Shown one piece after another: positions 1 through 13,100 of a DNA stretch of 64,000 bases. The notes under the pieces were generated by a model. That model saw nothing but the letters and a program-made list of their open reading frames with translations, did not search any database and was not told the DNA's origin. Source of the stretch: Euglena gracilis (Eukaryota > Euglenida > Euglenophyceae > Euglenales); assembly GCA_039621445.1 (NCBI GenBank), contig CP154957.1, positions 5,202,504 through 5,266,503 on the forward strand, written 5' to 3'. Every line of letters begins with the position of its first letter. Position 1 is the stretch's first letter. The translations under genes were made by a program, and so were the position numbers.

Positions 1-17
1 GACAGATTATAGATATG

Positions 18-475
18 GCAGCAAGATTTTATTTGCTCCCCCCCGGGGGTGCCGAGTAAAATCTCCAAGGGGGGGTTGCAGCACCCGCGTCCGACCCGGG
101 GGAAAGTCGGGGTCATTGGGTTGGGATCGGGTTAGGGTTCTGACCGGATTCCCGGAGGGCTCCACCGTTTTGGTAATTAGGGAGAAGTTAGGCCGTATTT
201 CCAACCGAGTTAGGCAGAATTTGGATCGAATTTTGGTAAAATTACGACGGAAATGTGACCCAAAAATCTTCCCAAACGGCCACCCAACTTCTTGCCCAAT
301 TTTGTCCTTGAAAAGTGCCAATTTTCGGCACACCGATCCTAACCCTAACCCTATTCCTCAAATTAAGTGCGAAATCTCCCCAAATCCGACCCCGGACCGA
401 GACGGGGACGGTTGGACGCGGTGCTGCTACCCCCCCTGGAGATTTTTCTCGGGGGGGCAAGTAAAATCTTGCTGC
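18..475. repeat. TIR element of about 458 bp
   Basis: The left end GCAGCAAGATTTTATTTGC returns as an inverted copy at the right end (CAAGTAAAATCTTGCTGC). The similarity continues inward for about 65 bp through the G/C tracts and the GCAGCACCCGCGTCC / GGACGCGGTGCTGC pair. It looks like a non-autonomous DNA transposon. No coding potential is visible inside, and no convincing target duplication is seen. It lies upstream of the first recognised exon and is probably intronic. Confidence 0.65.
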
Positions 476-980
476 ACACACATATTTTCTCTGTATATAC
501 ATGTATATATATTTGCTTTTGATCGCCCTGCTGTCAGATGTTTGCTTTGGATAATATGTTGTGTTTTTTTTTCTTCATACAATCAAAAAAATCATCGTTT
601 TCACAGTCAGCTGAGCAATAAAAACCTTCCACGTTGCCCAAGGCCGAAGTTGACAACATAAGGTATGGTTTGACTTTCAGAGAATTGTACTGCTTGTTTT
701 CATCCTCAAACCTCTGTTGCGATCGTGCCAGGAAAAATTCTTCATTTTGGCCCAAGCAGATTTTTCATTGGATGGCGTTTATTTTGTCAACCTCTGCTCA
801 TTACACCATTTGCAGTCCCAGTCACATTTGGCTTCTTTGCAGGAAGCCTCGTGTGGATCCTTCCCGTGTTCGTGTTTTTTCCAGGGTTGCGTTTTGTGAA
901 GAATTGGGCATACCCATATGCTGCATTGATGCCTTGCCCCGTGGTCGTCGCCGACGTGCACAGCCGCCCCTCTGCCGCAG
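476..980. other. Upstream intron or unassigned DNA
   Basis: No exon could be supported here. The stretch ends in a normal acceptor (CTGCCGCAG) for the first recognised exon, so most of it is probably intron of the armadillo-repeat gene whose earlier exons were not found. Confidence 0.4.
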
Positions 981-1137
981 GCTCCAGGCGCGGATCGCCA
1001 AGGCCGAGGCCGTGGTCCACCTCGTCCGGCTGCTGCGGTCGGGCCAGCCCTCCGAGCCGGCGGCACTGCGGGAGCTGCAGAGCGCGGGCGCCCGAACGCT
1101 GCGGGCCGTCGCGTTTGTGAGCGAGGAGGCGAAGCAG
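981..1137 (+). CDS. Armadillo gene, first recognised exon
   Basis: Acceptor CCGCAG before, donor CAG|GTCATT after; ends in phase 0. Encodes an armadillo repeat with VVHLVRLLRSGQ and ALRELQSAGARTLRAVAF. There is no start codon, so at least one upstream exon is missing. Confidence 0.75.
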
Positions 1138-4100
1138 GTCATTGTGGCAAGGTGGGGCCTGGATGTTCCGTGGGAATATTGTGGTACACATAATCATCCA
1201 ACTAAATAATAATTATAATGACATATAACAATAACATATATTATGATGTGATAATAATATATAATACAATATGTAATATTATATATAATATAACGTAATA
1301 TGTACAGTTTACATACATTATACATATTATATATTAAACGTATTACACATGCATATTTGCACTCATTGGATCGCTGCTTCGCTCATTTCGAGATCCTACA
1401 CCCCCAACCCGTGTCTCCCCCCTTGCCCGGCCCCAGCGCCCCCCCTTCCCCCGGCCGAGGGCGGGGTGTTGGCCCTGGCGGACCTCCTCCGGCGGGACGC
1501 GCCGGAGATCCTGGCCGAGGCCGTCCCCGCCCTGCGGACGTTGTCCTTCAGCGCCCTGCCAGGTGTGTTGCTGCTCCTTGCGACGGCACACACCGCGGCA
1601 GGGCGGTCCTTAAGGGACGGGAACGTTTTTTCCCTTTAATCCTGCCCCCCCCCTTTCGGCCAAAGAGCCGACGGAGGACTGCGACTTGAACGGGTCAGAA
1701 ATTAATGAGTCGACAAACCACATTTTTTTGATGATTTGGGTGGATAGGTAACAGTCTAAGGATGCCAGGAATCAATTTTTTCACGAGGTCGATCTGTTCT
1801 TGCCCAAAATGCCAAATTTCCTTGTCCATTTGCCTGTTTAATTTTCATTGAGTGTGCTGGGACAGCAGAGTTTTTTTTTAATTTCCTTAAGGACCACCCT
1901 GCACCACGGTAGAGCTTTCTGCCTTAACAGACCTTCCAGCAGAGGGTCGGTGCTTCCTCAACTCCAGTCACTTTAAATTTCCCATTTACCCCCCCCCACG
2001 GGTGGACCAACTAAAGGACGACTTATAACCCCCCCCCCCGGTGAAGGAAAACAAAAACGGCATGTGCAGTTCCAGCATCGGATTTTTTGCAATTTTTATG
2101 CGATATGGAAAACGCCATTTTTGACGAACTTTGTCAAGCTTACGTAATTTCGGCAGTATTTTGGGTCATTTTGGGGTCAAGTTTTCGTCAATAACTCCTT
2201 GACTTTGACTTCCCTCCACTTTTAACATCCCCCTTCCGGGGTGGTTTAAAAGTGGGAGGGGTTTTGGTTTATTATTTCTTTGCAATGGGACCCAAACATA
2301 AAGCACCCCTGGCTTTATTTTTGGACGGGATTTCAAGACCCTCAGGGGGCTTATATCAGGGAGGGGGGCTTTATCTTTGGGGTATCAAACTTTTTCGGGT
2401 GGCCTATATGACCTTTGGCAACCTTCAATTGTGGCTAAATACCAATTTCTGCCAAATTTTCGTTGTGTACCCCGTATTTCCCCCCAAAATGTGCAATTCT
2501 TATCCAAAACGGAGCATGTCTGGTGAAAAAAGAAAAAAAACTTGTTCTATCCACCCAAAACTTTTCTCCTTTTTACTGAAATGCACCATCGTCTGGTTCC
2601 ACATCAGGGGGGGGGGGCTTTTTAATTGGGCGGCAAACCAACCTCCCTGAGAGGGCTTTATACTTGGGGGGTTTTAGAAACTTGCTGCCATCATAGATCT
2701 GTTCATCTCATCTACTGTATGTACTGGAAGGGACAAGGTATTTGAGCAAACGTGAGCTCTTGTACAGCCAGACAATGGCAGATATGTCTGTGTTGTGCTG
2801 TTGAACTTTTTATTTAGCATTTTCCAGTTTTTTTGCGCCTTGGAGCTTGGGTACCCTCCCCCGTTGCAGGGACGGACGATTCCTTCATGGTGGCTTGCGG
2901 GCCACTCCTCCGCCTCGTCACCGACCCCGCCGTGGACATGGGGATCCGGGAGGGCGCCGCAGGGGCTCTGCAGAACTTGTCCATGTGGGCCGCTGTCCGG
3001 TGTGCGTTTGTGAGCCATTGAGAGGATTTCTTAAGCTGGAGAGAACCGTACCCGAGGGGTCCTTTGGGGAGAAGGAAGTTTTTTTTTCCCCACCTAAAGA
3101 CCGCACCCCCATCTGACCACCAGGAATGGGGCACAAGATAAAACATATAACGTGTATCCAAAATTGGCCCAAAATGGCCGAAATGGCCAATACCATTGGC
3201 CATTTTGTAATAATGACTCAACAATGGCAGAAATGATTTGCAGTCGGTCAGAAATGCACAAAATGGACAGAAGTGGCCCAACTTTGGTGATGAGTAAGCC
3301 AAACAAAGAAAGCCAAAAACGGTCCAAGGTGGCAAACAGTGCCAAGACGATTGAGCTTGATCCAGGCATACGCACCATCCTTCAGAAAATGATGTCCCCC
3401 CCCCAGTATTCTGCCCCAGAATCATGCCACAAAATACCACAAAGTTCGACAAAATTGTATTGTATTGCATTGTATTGTATTGTATGTAAATGGGCCTTGC
3501 TGTTTTTTTTTGAAAGGAAAGTGAAAAACCGAACAATTTTGGCAGCACAAATAATTTCAAATCAGAATGAAGGGTCGTCAGCACAAGTTTGTGGGAATCC
3601 CTGGTGGCTTCCGTTCGGTTTTAAAATCCCTGAAAGGTGTCTTTTAGAAGGAGGCGTCTTATTACAAGGGCTTAATATCCATTGGCTGGTTTCCCTTCGT
3701 TTGTGCACCATCGGTTTGTCCGCGCCGTACCTCTTCGTTGAACAGCGCCCACCACCCGAGAACCATTTGAATGCCTGCACGCTTCCGACCCGAGAATGCC
3801 AGCGCGGATGTGGGTTTGGGCCGGTCCCGCCGCAGGCAACAGCTCGCGGCGCAGGACGGCATCCCGGCCCTGCTCCACCCAGGGCCAGACTGGAACCAAG
3901 GAAACCCTACGGGGGTGGCCGGAGCTGCAAACCGGACAAAAATTTTTTTCATTAAGGACCGCCCTGTAAGGACGGCCAAGGGCCGATCCAGGGGTCGAAT
4001 GGGGTCAAATTAAAACGTTGAAAACCACATTTTTTTGATGCATTGGGTGAATGGGCGACGGTATGAGGACGCCAGAAATCACCTTTCCCCCCAAAGTCAA

Positions 4101-7100
4101 CCCAAGTTTTGCCCAAATGTGGCCATTTTTGGCTGGTTTTCCTTGTGGATTTCTCATTGAATGTGCTGGAACAGGATTTTTTTTTGTTTGAGGACCGATT
4201 TGTCCCTCCTGGGGTTGGACAAGCTCAGCTGGTGGGGAGGTAGCTCAGCAGACATTTTTTTTTTAAGTTTCGTGATCTGGGGGGGTCCTGGCCGAGCCCC
4301 CCCCCCCCCGCCCCCCCCCAGGGGCAGGGCGGTCCTTAAGGGACAGGAAAGTTTTTTTATTTCCTTAAGGACCGCCCCCCTTTCGGCCAAAGGGCCGGCT
4401 AAGGGCCAGACTGGGACTTGAACAGGGGCAAAAAATAAACAGTCGAAAAACACAGTTTTTAATGATTTGGGTGGATGTACGATGGTCCAAGGGTGCCAAG
4501 AATCAATTTTTTCCCCCCTGATGTCGACCTGTTCTCGCTGAGAAATGCCCAAATTTCTTGCCCATTTTCCTGTATATTTTTCACTGAGTGTGCTGGGACA
4601 GCAGAGTTTTTTTTTTATTTCCTTAAGGACCGCCCTGCCCAGGGGGGGGGGTGGGTGGGTTGGTGGGTGGGCTTTTTAAGGACTCTGCCCCCCAGTGGCC
4701 CAGTGGGCCGGTGGAGGGTCGACCTGCCTCGCCCTGCCGCCGGCTGTTGGCGCAGCGCGCCATCTCGGAGCTGGCGCTCGAGAGCATCGCGATCATCCTC
4801 AGCAACGTGGCGGGCGACGAGCCCAGCCAGGGGCCGATGCTGGACGCGGGGGCCATCCCGGCCGGGCCGCGCCGTGTGTGTGTGGCTGCCAATGCCATGG
4901 CCGGCGTTCCCCTCGCGGAGTGTCACGGCTGAATGGGAAGCCCGGGTTCTCCAACCCCCCCCCCCCCAGGATAAGACCCTGGTCCTCTTTTTTGGGTTTG
5001 TTGCTGAAAATGGCAAGGGTGGGGTCTTGTTTTCGGGGTGGTCCACTTTTTTGGATTTTTGCTGAAAAATGACTGAACAAAGCCTTCCTGCAGGAGGATC
5101 TAAAAATAGGTCCAAAAATCAATTTTGGAAGGAGCAAAACTTGTCTAAAAAATGCAAAAAAGCCAATGCAATCTTAACACGTGCAAAATGGGCAAAAATC
5201 CAAAAAAACCAAAAAACCACTCACTTTGTGGCATTTTCACATCTGTAGGGGGGTCTATTTGTTGGATTTCCCGAAAAATGTCACAGGGGGGGGATTGACA
5301 TACACAATTTTCTGCAATTTTCCGCAGTTTTTTCCCTTTCCGCAATTTTTCCGTATGAACCTAAAATTGAAAAATTAGTTTGGGCCATTTCTTGAACGTT
5401 TCACAAGGGAACCCAGGTGCTTTTTTTGTTGTTTTGGTCCGAATGTGCCAATGTTTGCCAAAATTTACAAAATTTGACAAATTTGGCAATTTCTGGACCT
5501 TTTTTTTTTAGGTTTTCCCCCCAATTTCTGCTGGGAAATAATGTCGACTGAGAAAAATTCTGCATCCTGACCAGATTTTTTTCATGACACCAAAGTTTTC
5601 AGCAAATTTTTAGCTGCTTTTGGAATTTTCACTCAAGAAAATCCATATTTACAGAATCAGCATCTTCCCAAAATTATAAAAATCATGCCTTTGGACCTTT
5701 TTGTTGAAAAAAATGTGAATACCCACTCAAAACTTTCATCTACATTGCAAAAAGGCCAAATTTGTGAAAATTTGCTCAGTCCTCCCCTCCAGCAGAAGTG
5801 TACTATGTGCAATTTCCACAACACTTCCGCAATTTTTCTCCAATGTTTTCGAAGGCCTCAACATCAATCCCCCAACCCCTGGGTGCTATTCTTTGGGGGT
5901 CCAGTTCTTGGATTTTTGCTGAAAATCAGCAGGGGTCTTATTTGGGGGGCGTGCTACGTTACATTCCTGGTCTTATCCTTGGGGGGTTTTGGGTGGTGGG
6001 CATGAGGGTCCAACCCCTGGGGCGACAAATTCAGCTCAAAAACTCCTTTCCGATGCCGTATGACTGCCGCAAACGAAATTTTCCTTCAGCAGGTCATATG
6101 GGGGGGGAGTCTGACCCCTCCCCCAGGCCTTCCTCTACAGCCCTGGGAGTGTGAAGTGCATGGGGAGGTGGAACGATGGTTTGCGGGGACTGCGGGGAGG
6201 CTGCTGGGGTGACTGTTGGCCTTCTTTGGCGCCCCACTTTGGCAACAAGTCTTCGGGTGTCTGTCTTTTCTTCCCGCTCAAAGGACCCTCTGCTCCCCCT
6301 CTGCCCAAAACCCTCGCACGCGCTTGGAACAGAATGGAATCTTCCCTCAGGCATTTGTTGAGCATTTTGTTTTTGAAAACCAAAGGTGGCAATGGAGGCT
6401 CCGTGGAAAACATGGGTAGGCATATTCGTCAGAGGGTCCAACTGAATGTTATTGTTCGAGGTATTGTTCGAAGCTGAGCCATCACCTCGTCCTTGAAATG
6501 ACATTAAGATTAATTTGCAGTGCTTTTTCTGGTTTTTGGGTGGATGGGAGATATGCGGATGCCCCCCCCCCCGCTGTTGATCTTCGTTCTCCAGGTCCGT
6601 TGCTTTTTGGGGGGGCAAAAAGGGACAAAGCCGTTCGATTCATTCTCGTTGCTGCTTGGTCCTTGCGGACAAGGTTTGCCGCTTGTGTTGTTTCTCGACG
6701 TGGCCCGCTGCCGGCGTTGCTCGACAACCTCGACTTCTGCGACACACCGAGCAGCACCAAGGCCCACCTGATGGCGACCCTTCACAAATTGCTCGCTGAC
6801 AAGAAAGCCCGCCAGCAGGTATGCCAGCTTGGCGTGCAGGGCACCTCACGTCGCCAAAGTCTCGTCACCTTTTGGAAATTTCATGCAAATTGGACGATGT
6901 CCTGAACTGTACCACCAAAACCTCGAGAAATTTGTGAATTATAAATTCACCAAATACCACAATGCCACATGAAAGCATGAAAGCGTGCAGTTTCATTAAA
7001 CGAAGCTGTCTTTGCTGAAGAGATGCAACGCAGGCTCTGGTGCCGTAGCCTGCGTTGAATCTCTACAACAGAAGAGCATTATCGGGGGATTGAGTGAAAG

Positions 7101-10100
7101 TTCTGGCCAGCAACAATCAAATCATTGAACGATTGGAAGTTGAAACGAAGAAGGTGCGGAAACGGGGTATGGAATGAAGAGAATTCTGTTATCCCACGTG
7201 AAGAAAATTGACTGAAAGTCAGCATGGTGACGGCTCAACTGCAAGGTCCAGGGGCTCTGGCCGAGGGGTCAACATCATCGTCCGCGAGCTGTGGATTGGC
7301 GGCGATGCCCCGGCGATCCAGACGTACGCTGCCGGTGTGCCCCCCTACCCTTGCCGCAGCCTCTCAATTCCCGAACACTCACAGCCTCGATGTCCTTGCG
7401 TTTCAGTGCTTCATTGCAAGATGGAGGAGAGACGTTATTAATTTTGACTCAGAGCTGGCAGTCTGGGATGCCAGGAGCTGCTTCGGATGCCCGCACGGAG
7501 ATTGTTTGGCGGAATTTCTTTTCGGGCTGGGAAGCGGCATTTGAATCAGCTCCTTTGTCTTTTGACAAAGCCCCTCCTTCTTTGCGTTGTTTCTTAAAGT
7601 GAGTGGTCTTGGCACTGCACATTGCCATTTGAACATCACAAAAAAGGGGAAATGAAATGGTATAAAAATTGCAAAGAATAAATGAAAACACAAATACACA
7701 TATATTTTATGAAATAAAAATGAAGAGCGGAACAAAGAAACAAAACAATATTGCAAATACTGCATGTATAAAAAAAATAAATAATATGACAAGTTACACA
7801 TTCGGTTTTTTGGCTAAAGTAAAACTATTGAATTCGAAAAGGTTTGTTTTCGGCTATTTGGGAGGTCTGATCTCGGGGTACGTGTGCACCTGGCCCAGAG
7901 GTTTTCAGCGGTTGGACCCCTGGGGGGTGGTGGAGAGGGTCCTCTGGACCCCCTCCCCCTGGTGGTGCGGTCTAAGGGCCATCTGGGCATCGAATGGGTG
8001 AAATGAAAAACGAAAACGTTTTTTTGAGTTTTGGGTGGATAAAGCGATGCCAGAAAGCATTCTTTCTTAGAGTTGGCTTGTTTTTTTTTCTACGGAGATT
8101 TGTGATTTCATTATTTGTTGGCTGAATAAAAATTTTGCAATAATTTTTTTTGCTCGTGTTCAATGTTCAATGTTCAATGTTTTTTTTGTCCAATTTTAAA
8201 ATGTTTTCAGGCTTTTTTATGACCATAAGCTTTGGAACAAATAAACAAGATTGAGGTGTCTACCTTTTTATGTAAAAAAAAGAAACCCCCCAGTTACGGG
8301 CCTGGGTCTTTGAATAACGGAACAATTGAATTAAGGCAGGGGCAGGGAGATATTCTGGTCCGGAGTAAACCGGAATAATCCGGAATAGCGAAAACCGGAA
8401 TAAACCGGAATAAACCGGAATAACCGGAATAAAAGTGCCAGCCAATGGCTTCAAAATTCTGCAAGACACAAAGACAATGAAGGTGAAGTTTGACATATTT
8501 TCAGGTTTCAGAATCACAAGGGCAACAAAAGAGCGCAAGCGTGGCACAATCGGCACTTGATATCAGGAGCACACCTTCACTTTGCTTGTTTCTCTGCTGG
8601 TTGAATACTTGTGGGGCTGCACTACGTGAATGTTTGTCCCTCAGTTCTTTCCAAAGGGACACAAATTAGGACAATATCAACACTGATTTTCGGTGTTCCA
8701 GAACAGAGCTTTTTTTGCAAGATTGGGAAGAAATTTTTGGGAAGAAAAACAGACAACGGTGCCAGGGACCCGCTTCAATAGAAATACCCGAGCACCAATT
8801 TTCATCGGCTTGTTTTTCCTGAAAAGGCTGGGGTCTGCTGTGGTGTGCAGACCTGCATCACCAAGTGCGAAGTGACCATTTGAACATTTGTGGAGGGAGA
8901 CAGATGCAAATTGCAACCACCAATGATTTCCTGGGACGCAATCCAGGTTTGAAGACAGAAAAATGGTTATTTGCCGTCGAAGAAAGCGTGAGGTGGCACC
9001 ACCGCTGGTCGGTGGAAGGCACAGATGGGTCAACTGGTTTGCAGCTTTTGTCAGGACTTTGACTTTGGCTTTGGGGACTTAGACATTTGCCTTAATCAGG
9101 GGCAGGGAGATATTCCGGTCGGCCGATAATTTTATTCCGGTGTTTTATTCCGGTTTATTCCGGGTTATTCCGGTTTATTCCGGATTTTATTCCGGTTTAT
9201 TCCGGTCAATTTCTGTCTGAATGGACTTGGGATTTTTTCGAAGTACAATTGGGCCGAGGCGCTCACCCGGGCTTCAGGAATATGGATAAGAACTTCAACC
9301 AGAAAACAATTATAACGATAAATAATTAAACGATGAAGAATTTGGGTTCAACAATGTATTTTCCAAATTGTCCCGGAACCCATGGGGTAATCGAAGGAAA
9401 CACCCTACAGGCAAAACTGCACTGATGCACTGGGGACCTTCTGATTACTGGATAAACCCCCACCCCCGGGATTTGCTGGGGCAGAGCTAGATATTTGGCT
9501 AGCCAACCCCCCCAGCCAAGGGGGCTAACTGGGGCCCAGGCTGCGGAAACCAAAGGAATGAAAAATTCCCAAAAAGAGGCAATGACCACCAACCAGTGTT
9601 TTCAAAAAAATATATATGCCCATGACCCATGAAAACTCATGATAGCCCCAATGCAAACCCTCAAAAATCATTTTTTGACCATTTCACCCCATTTTTTTTT
9701 CAAAACAAATTTCCCAGCAAAATGGGCCTGGCCAGATGGGTCCCTCACCCCGGGAAACTGCTGATGCTGCCAACTGGGGAACCTTCCAACTGCCCATCAT
9801 GACAGGTGGGCCAGTACTGGGGCCTGTGGCAACGAAAGGGGCTTGTGGTGGCCGGGGGGGGGGTCCGATCTGCCCATTTCCCACGTCGTGCTTGGGGGGT
9901 CGGTTGATTCCCCGCCACACCTGCAGAGATTTTTTTTTCATTTTGTGACCGGGGGGGTCCCCCCGGGGGGGGGTGGGGGGTGGGCTGTGCGCCGGAGGCG
10001 GGGTTTTCATCTTTTTTAAGCACCGAAATTTTTTGGACCCCAAAACTGACACTCCAATGGCTGGTCCCCTGAACCCCCCCCCCCCCGGGGCCCCCGGGGG

Positions 10101-13100
10101 GGGTGGGTGGGTCCGGACCCCCCTCCCCTGGGTCTTAAAAAAGACCTCCGATCCCCCCTGCAGGGGCCATCACGCACCTCGCCGTGGACACCGCCACGCG
10201 GGCGGAGTTGGGCGTGACGGGGGCCGCCAGCGCGCTGCTCAACCTGCTGACGTCCCCGCCCTCCGTGGAGGCCCTCACCAACGTGCAGAGTGGCCCTTGA
10301 GGGGCAGGACCCTCCCCCCTCAACCATGAAAAGCTGCCTGGCATCGGCCATGCATTGGGCGGCCTCGCACCTAAATGTGGTCCGATTTGAAACGTGTGGC
10401 AAGTCAAGCTGCACATATTTGGCAACTTTTTTTTTAATTTTAACAAAATTCAAAAAAACGTTTTTTAAAAAATCAAAAAATGCCGTATGAAGCTGCGTGT
10501 TCGACACGAAAGGTTTGGAGCCAGCAATTTTGTTTTGGGTTTTCTGAATGGCTGCCCTGCCCGGGCCGCCGGGGCGCTGGGCTTCCTCTGCATCAACGAT
10601 GCGGACAACAAGCAGCGGGTGTGGCAGCTCGGGGGCGTGGACATCATGCTGGGCATCCTGGAGGACGCCGAGGCGCCGGCGTGCCTCTCCTTCCCCTCGG
10701 CTGGCGTCGCCCCCCCCCCCCGTCCCATCGCCGCCTGATCCTGTACAGCCCTGACCCAGGGCTGTACGGGAATCCTCACAATTCCATGGGTGGTGGGTCG
10801 ACCCCGGGTCGACCCCCCCCACCAGGCCTTCCTATATTTCCGGGGACGATTTTTTGGTCAAAACTTTCCTTTGGGCCCGAAGGAATTTTCTTTGAGCAGG
10901 TGCAGTGCCATGGTGGGTGGACCTCCCACCCCATGCCTTCCTGTACAGCCCTGCCCTGAACCGCCGCTGCACACTCCGATATCTTCGAACACAATACACT
11001 GCGGACAAAAGTTACGGGAGACAAAAATTACAGGAAATATATTACCATAACAGTACGGGAACTTTCTTGAAAAAATTGGTAAAATGGTCAAACTTCAGGT
11101 GGTATTTGTTTTCAGTTAAACCCCCCCCCAAATAATACCCCCCGGGGTATTATTTTTTCGCCCGAAGTCCTGGCCCGAGGGAGGGGGGGGGTATTATTTG
11201 GGGGGGGTTAATAGCACTCCAAAATTTTCGAAATTTTTCGAAGTCCCGTAGGACCCAAAATAGCGCCTTTTGACCCCCTTTGGGGTCATTTTTTGTGATG
11301 CATTGGGTCAAAAGAAACCCCAAGGATTGACAACAGTACATAACTCCGCGTATTTTTTTTATGAAATTGGAGTACCCCTAAGAGTGGCTCCCTGAAAGGG
11401 CGCAGGAAAGGTGCACTGGACAAAAATTATGGGAAAAAATACAGGGAAATCGGGGTAGTTTACACTGTAACCGTCTGGTTTGTCCGGTTGTTTTAACTCT
11501 GGGGCCATGCTGCATCGAAAACCTCTGCACAGGCAGCTGGGGAGTCGATAAAATGTGGAGTCCTGGGTCGACCCAGGGAAATTTGCCTTGAAAATCATTT
11601 CAGTCCCCCGGCACCTTTGAGCTGTCGAAGACCCAAATGAGGGAGGTCCCATAGCACCACCCATTCTAAACCGGATCCAGGAGGTTTTTCATCTTTGTTT
11701 TGTATTCAAGGACTGTTCTGGTGGGGGTCTGCAGCAGCCCAGCTGGTAGAAAATTAATTAATTAATTAATTAATCAATCAATCGATTGATTGATGCCGGT
11801 TACCAGTGTGAAACGAAATGAGAAGATCTTTTTTGACCACAAATCTGCCAGAAAATGCTCATTTATGGCATTTATGGCATTTTTGGGATTTTTGGGAACG
11901 AACCCAGGTTGAATTGTATTTCAAACCTCATTTCTGCATCGACGCAAGAGCCAGAGGAATTTTTTTTGCAGCCAGGGGGGGAGTTAACCCCAGGGCGGTG
12001 GTCTAGCTGGTGACTTTCCGGCTGCAGATAGTGGAAATCCCAGCCAGTTGACCCCCCCCCTGGGTCCTCAAGCAAAGGCCTGGTGGACCCATTCCAAGCT
12101 GACAGAACCTTTCTGTCCCGCCCAGGAAAGTGTGCCTGCTGTTGGTTGATCTCGTTTAGCAGAAAGTCCTCCCCTGTGCCTCATTGCACTGCACTCCGTT
12201 GTAAAATTTCCCGATTCTTTTTCAGCAGATTTCTTTAATCAATTTTTATTATTATTTATGATTATTTTATTATTTATTATTTATTTATTTTATTTATTTT
12301 TTATTTTATTATTATTTATTTATTATTTTATTATTTTATGATTATTTTTTATCAATTTTTTATCAATTTTTTTTTATCTGTCTTGGTTACGTGGTCGGTG
12401 TCTGAGTGACGCCTCCGCCACTCGCCTCAGGACCGCATTGTGATGCCGCTGGGCGAATGCCTACAGACCCTGAGCGTGGAGCCCGAGGGGGCGCAGGTGC
12501 TCATCGCCGCCGGCGGCGCGAAGGTCCTGCTCGATGTCATCGTCCGGTCCCGCCTCCGCGTCCACGACCACAACTCCCCCTCCAGCCCGACCACGCCGGT
12601 CCTGATAAGGGATTTTTTAAAGTTTGGACCAGGGTATTGCTTAAGGGTTCACAGTACGCCCCCTCCCCCCGGAGAGGTGGACTACAGCTGGTCCAAATTT
12701 GGCCAATGGAAATTCTAGTGGACCCCCGGGGGGGTCTGTAGCAGGGCTAGCTATAAAAGAGATAACAGTTTTGTGACCCCCCCAAATTGCACCCCCTGGC
12801 CAGAGCTCGGAGGGGTGTCGTTTAGGGAGGGGATGGCATTGCACAAAGATCGTGGGCACAACCTGTCATACTGCCTGTATCACGGTGATGGCTTGTGAAT
12901 TTTCCGACACGGCCCGACCTGAAAAGGAAATGCCCGATGTATGTTTTTTGGGGGTGGAAAAATTTTCCAGTGACCGTTGTGGAGCGCTGGAAGGAATCTT
13001 TGGACCTTCAAAACTTACCAAAAACGCCCATTTTGGCCATTTTTGGGGATTTTTTTTGGGACAAAATCAGCCAAAAAACACATTAAAAACCTGATAACCT

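Larger units (their letters stand above)
3877..4741 (+). other. Nonconventional intron (armadillo gene, intron 4)
   Basis: Begins ACCCAGGGCC and ends CTGCCGCC, with no GT-AG. CAG at +4 to +6 can pair with CTG at -8 to -6, and pairing continues through CAGGGCCAGACTGG against CCTGCCTCGCCCTG. Contains one diverged and one full MITE1 copy. Confidence 0.78.
10667..12433 (+). other. Nonconventional intron (armadillo gene, intron 9)
   Basis: Starts GCCGAGGCG and ends CGCCTCAGGAC. GAG at +4 to +6 faces CTC at -8 to -6, a paired change from the usual CAG/CTG. AGGAC also occurs in the exon just before the intron, so the insertion is flanked by a short direct repeat. Confidence 0.78.

Noticed and set aside
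10016-10822. 268-codon minus-strand frame
   Set aside because: It is the complement of armadillo exons 8 and 9 plus repeats; the + strand carries the conserved repeats.
11752-12375. Replication origin in the A/T-rich tracts
   Set aside because: Only low-complexity sequence, with no other support.
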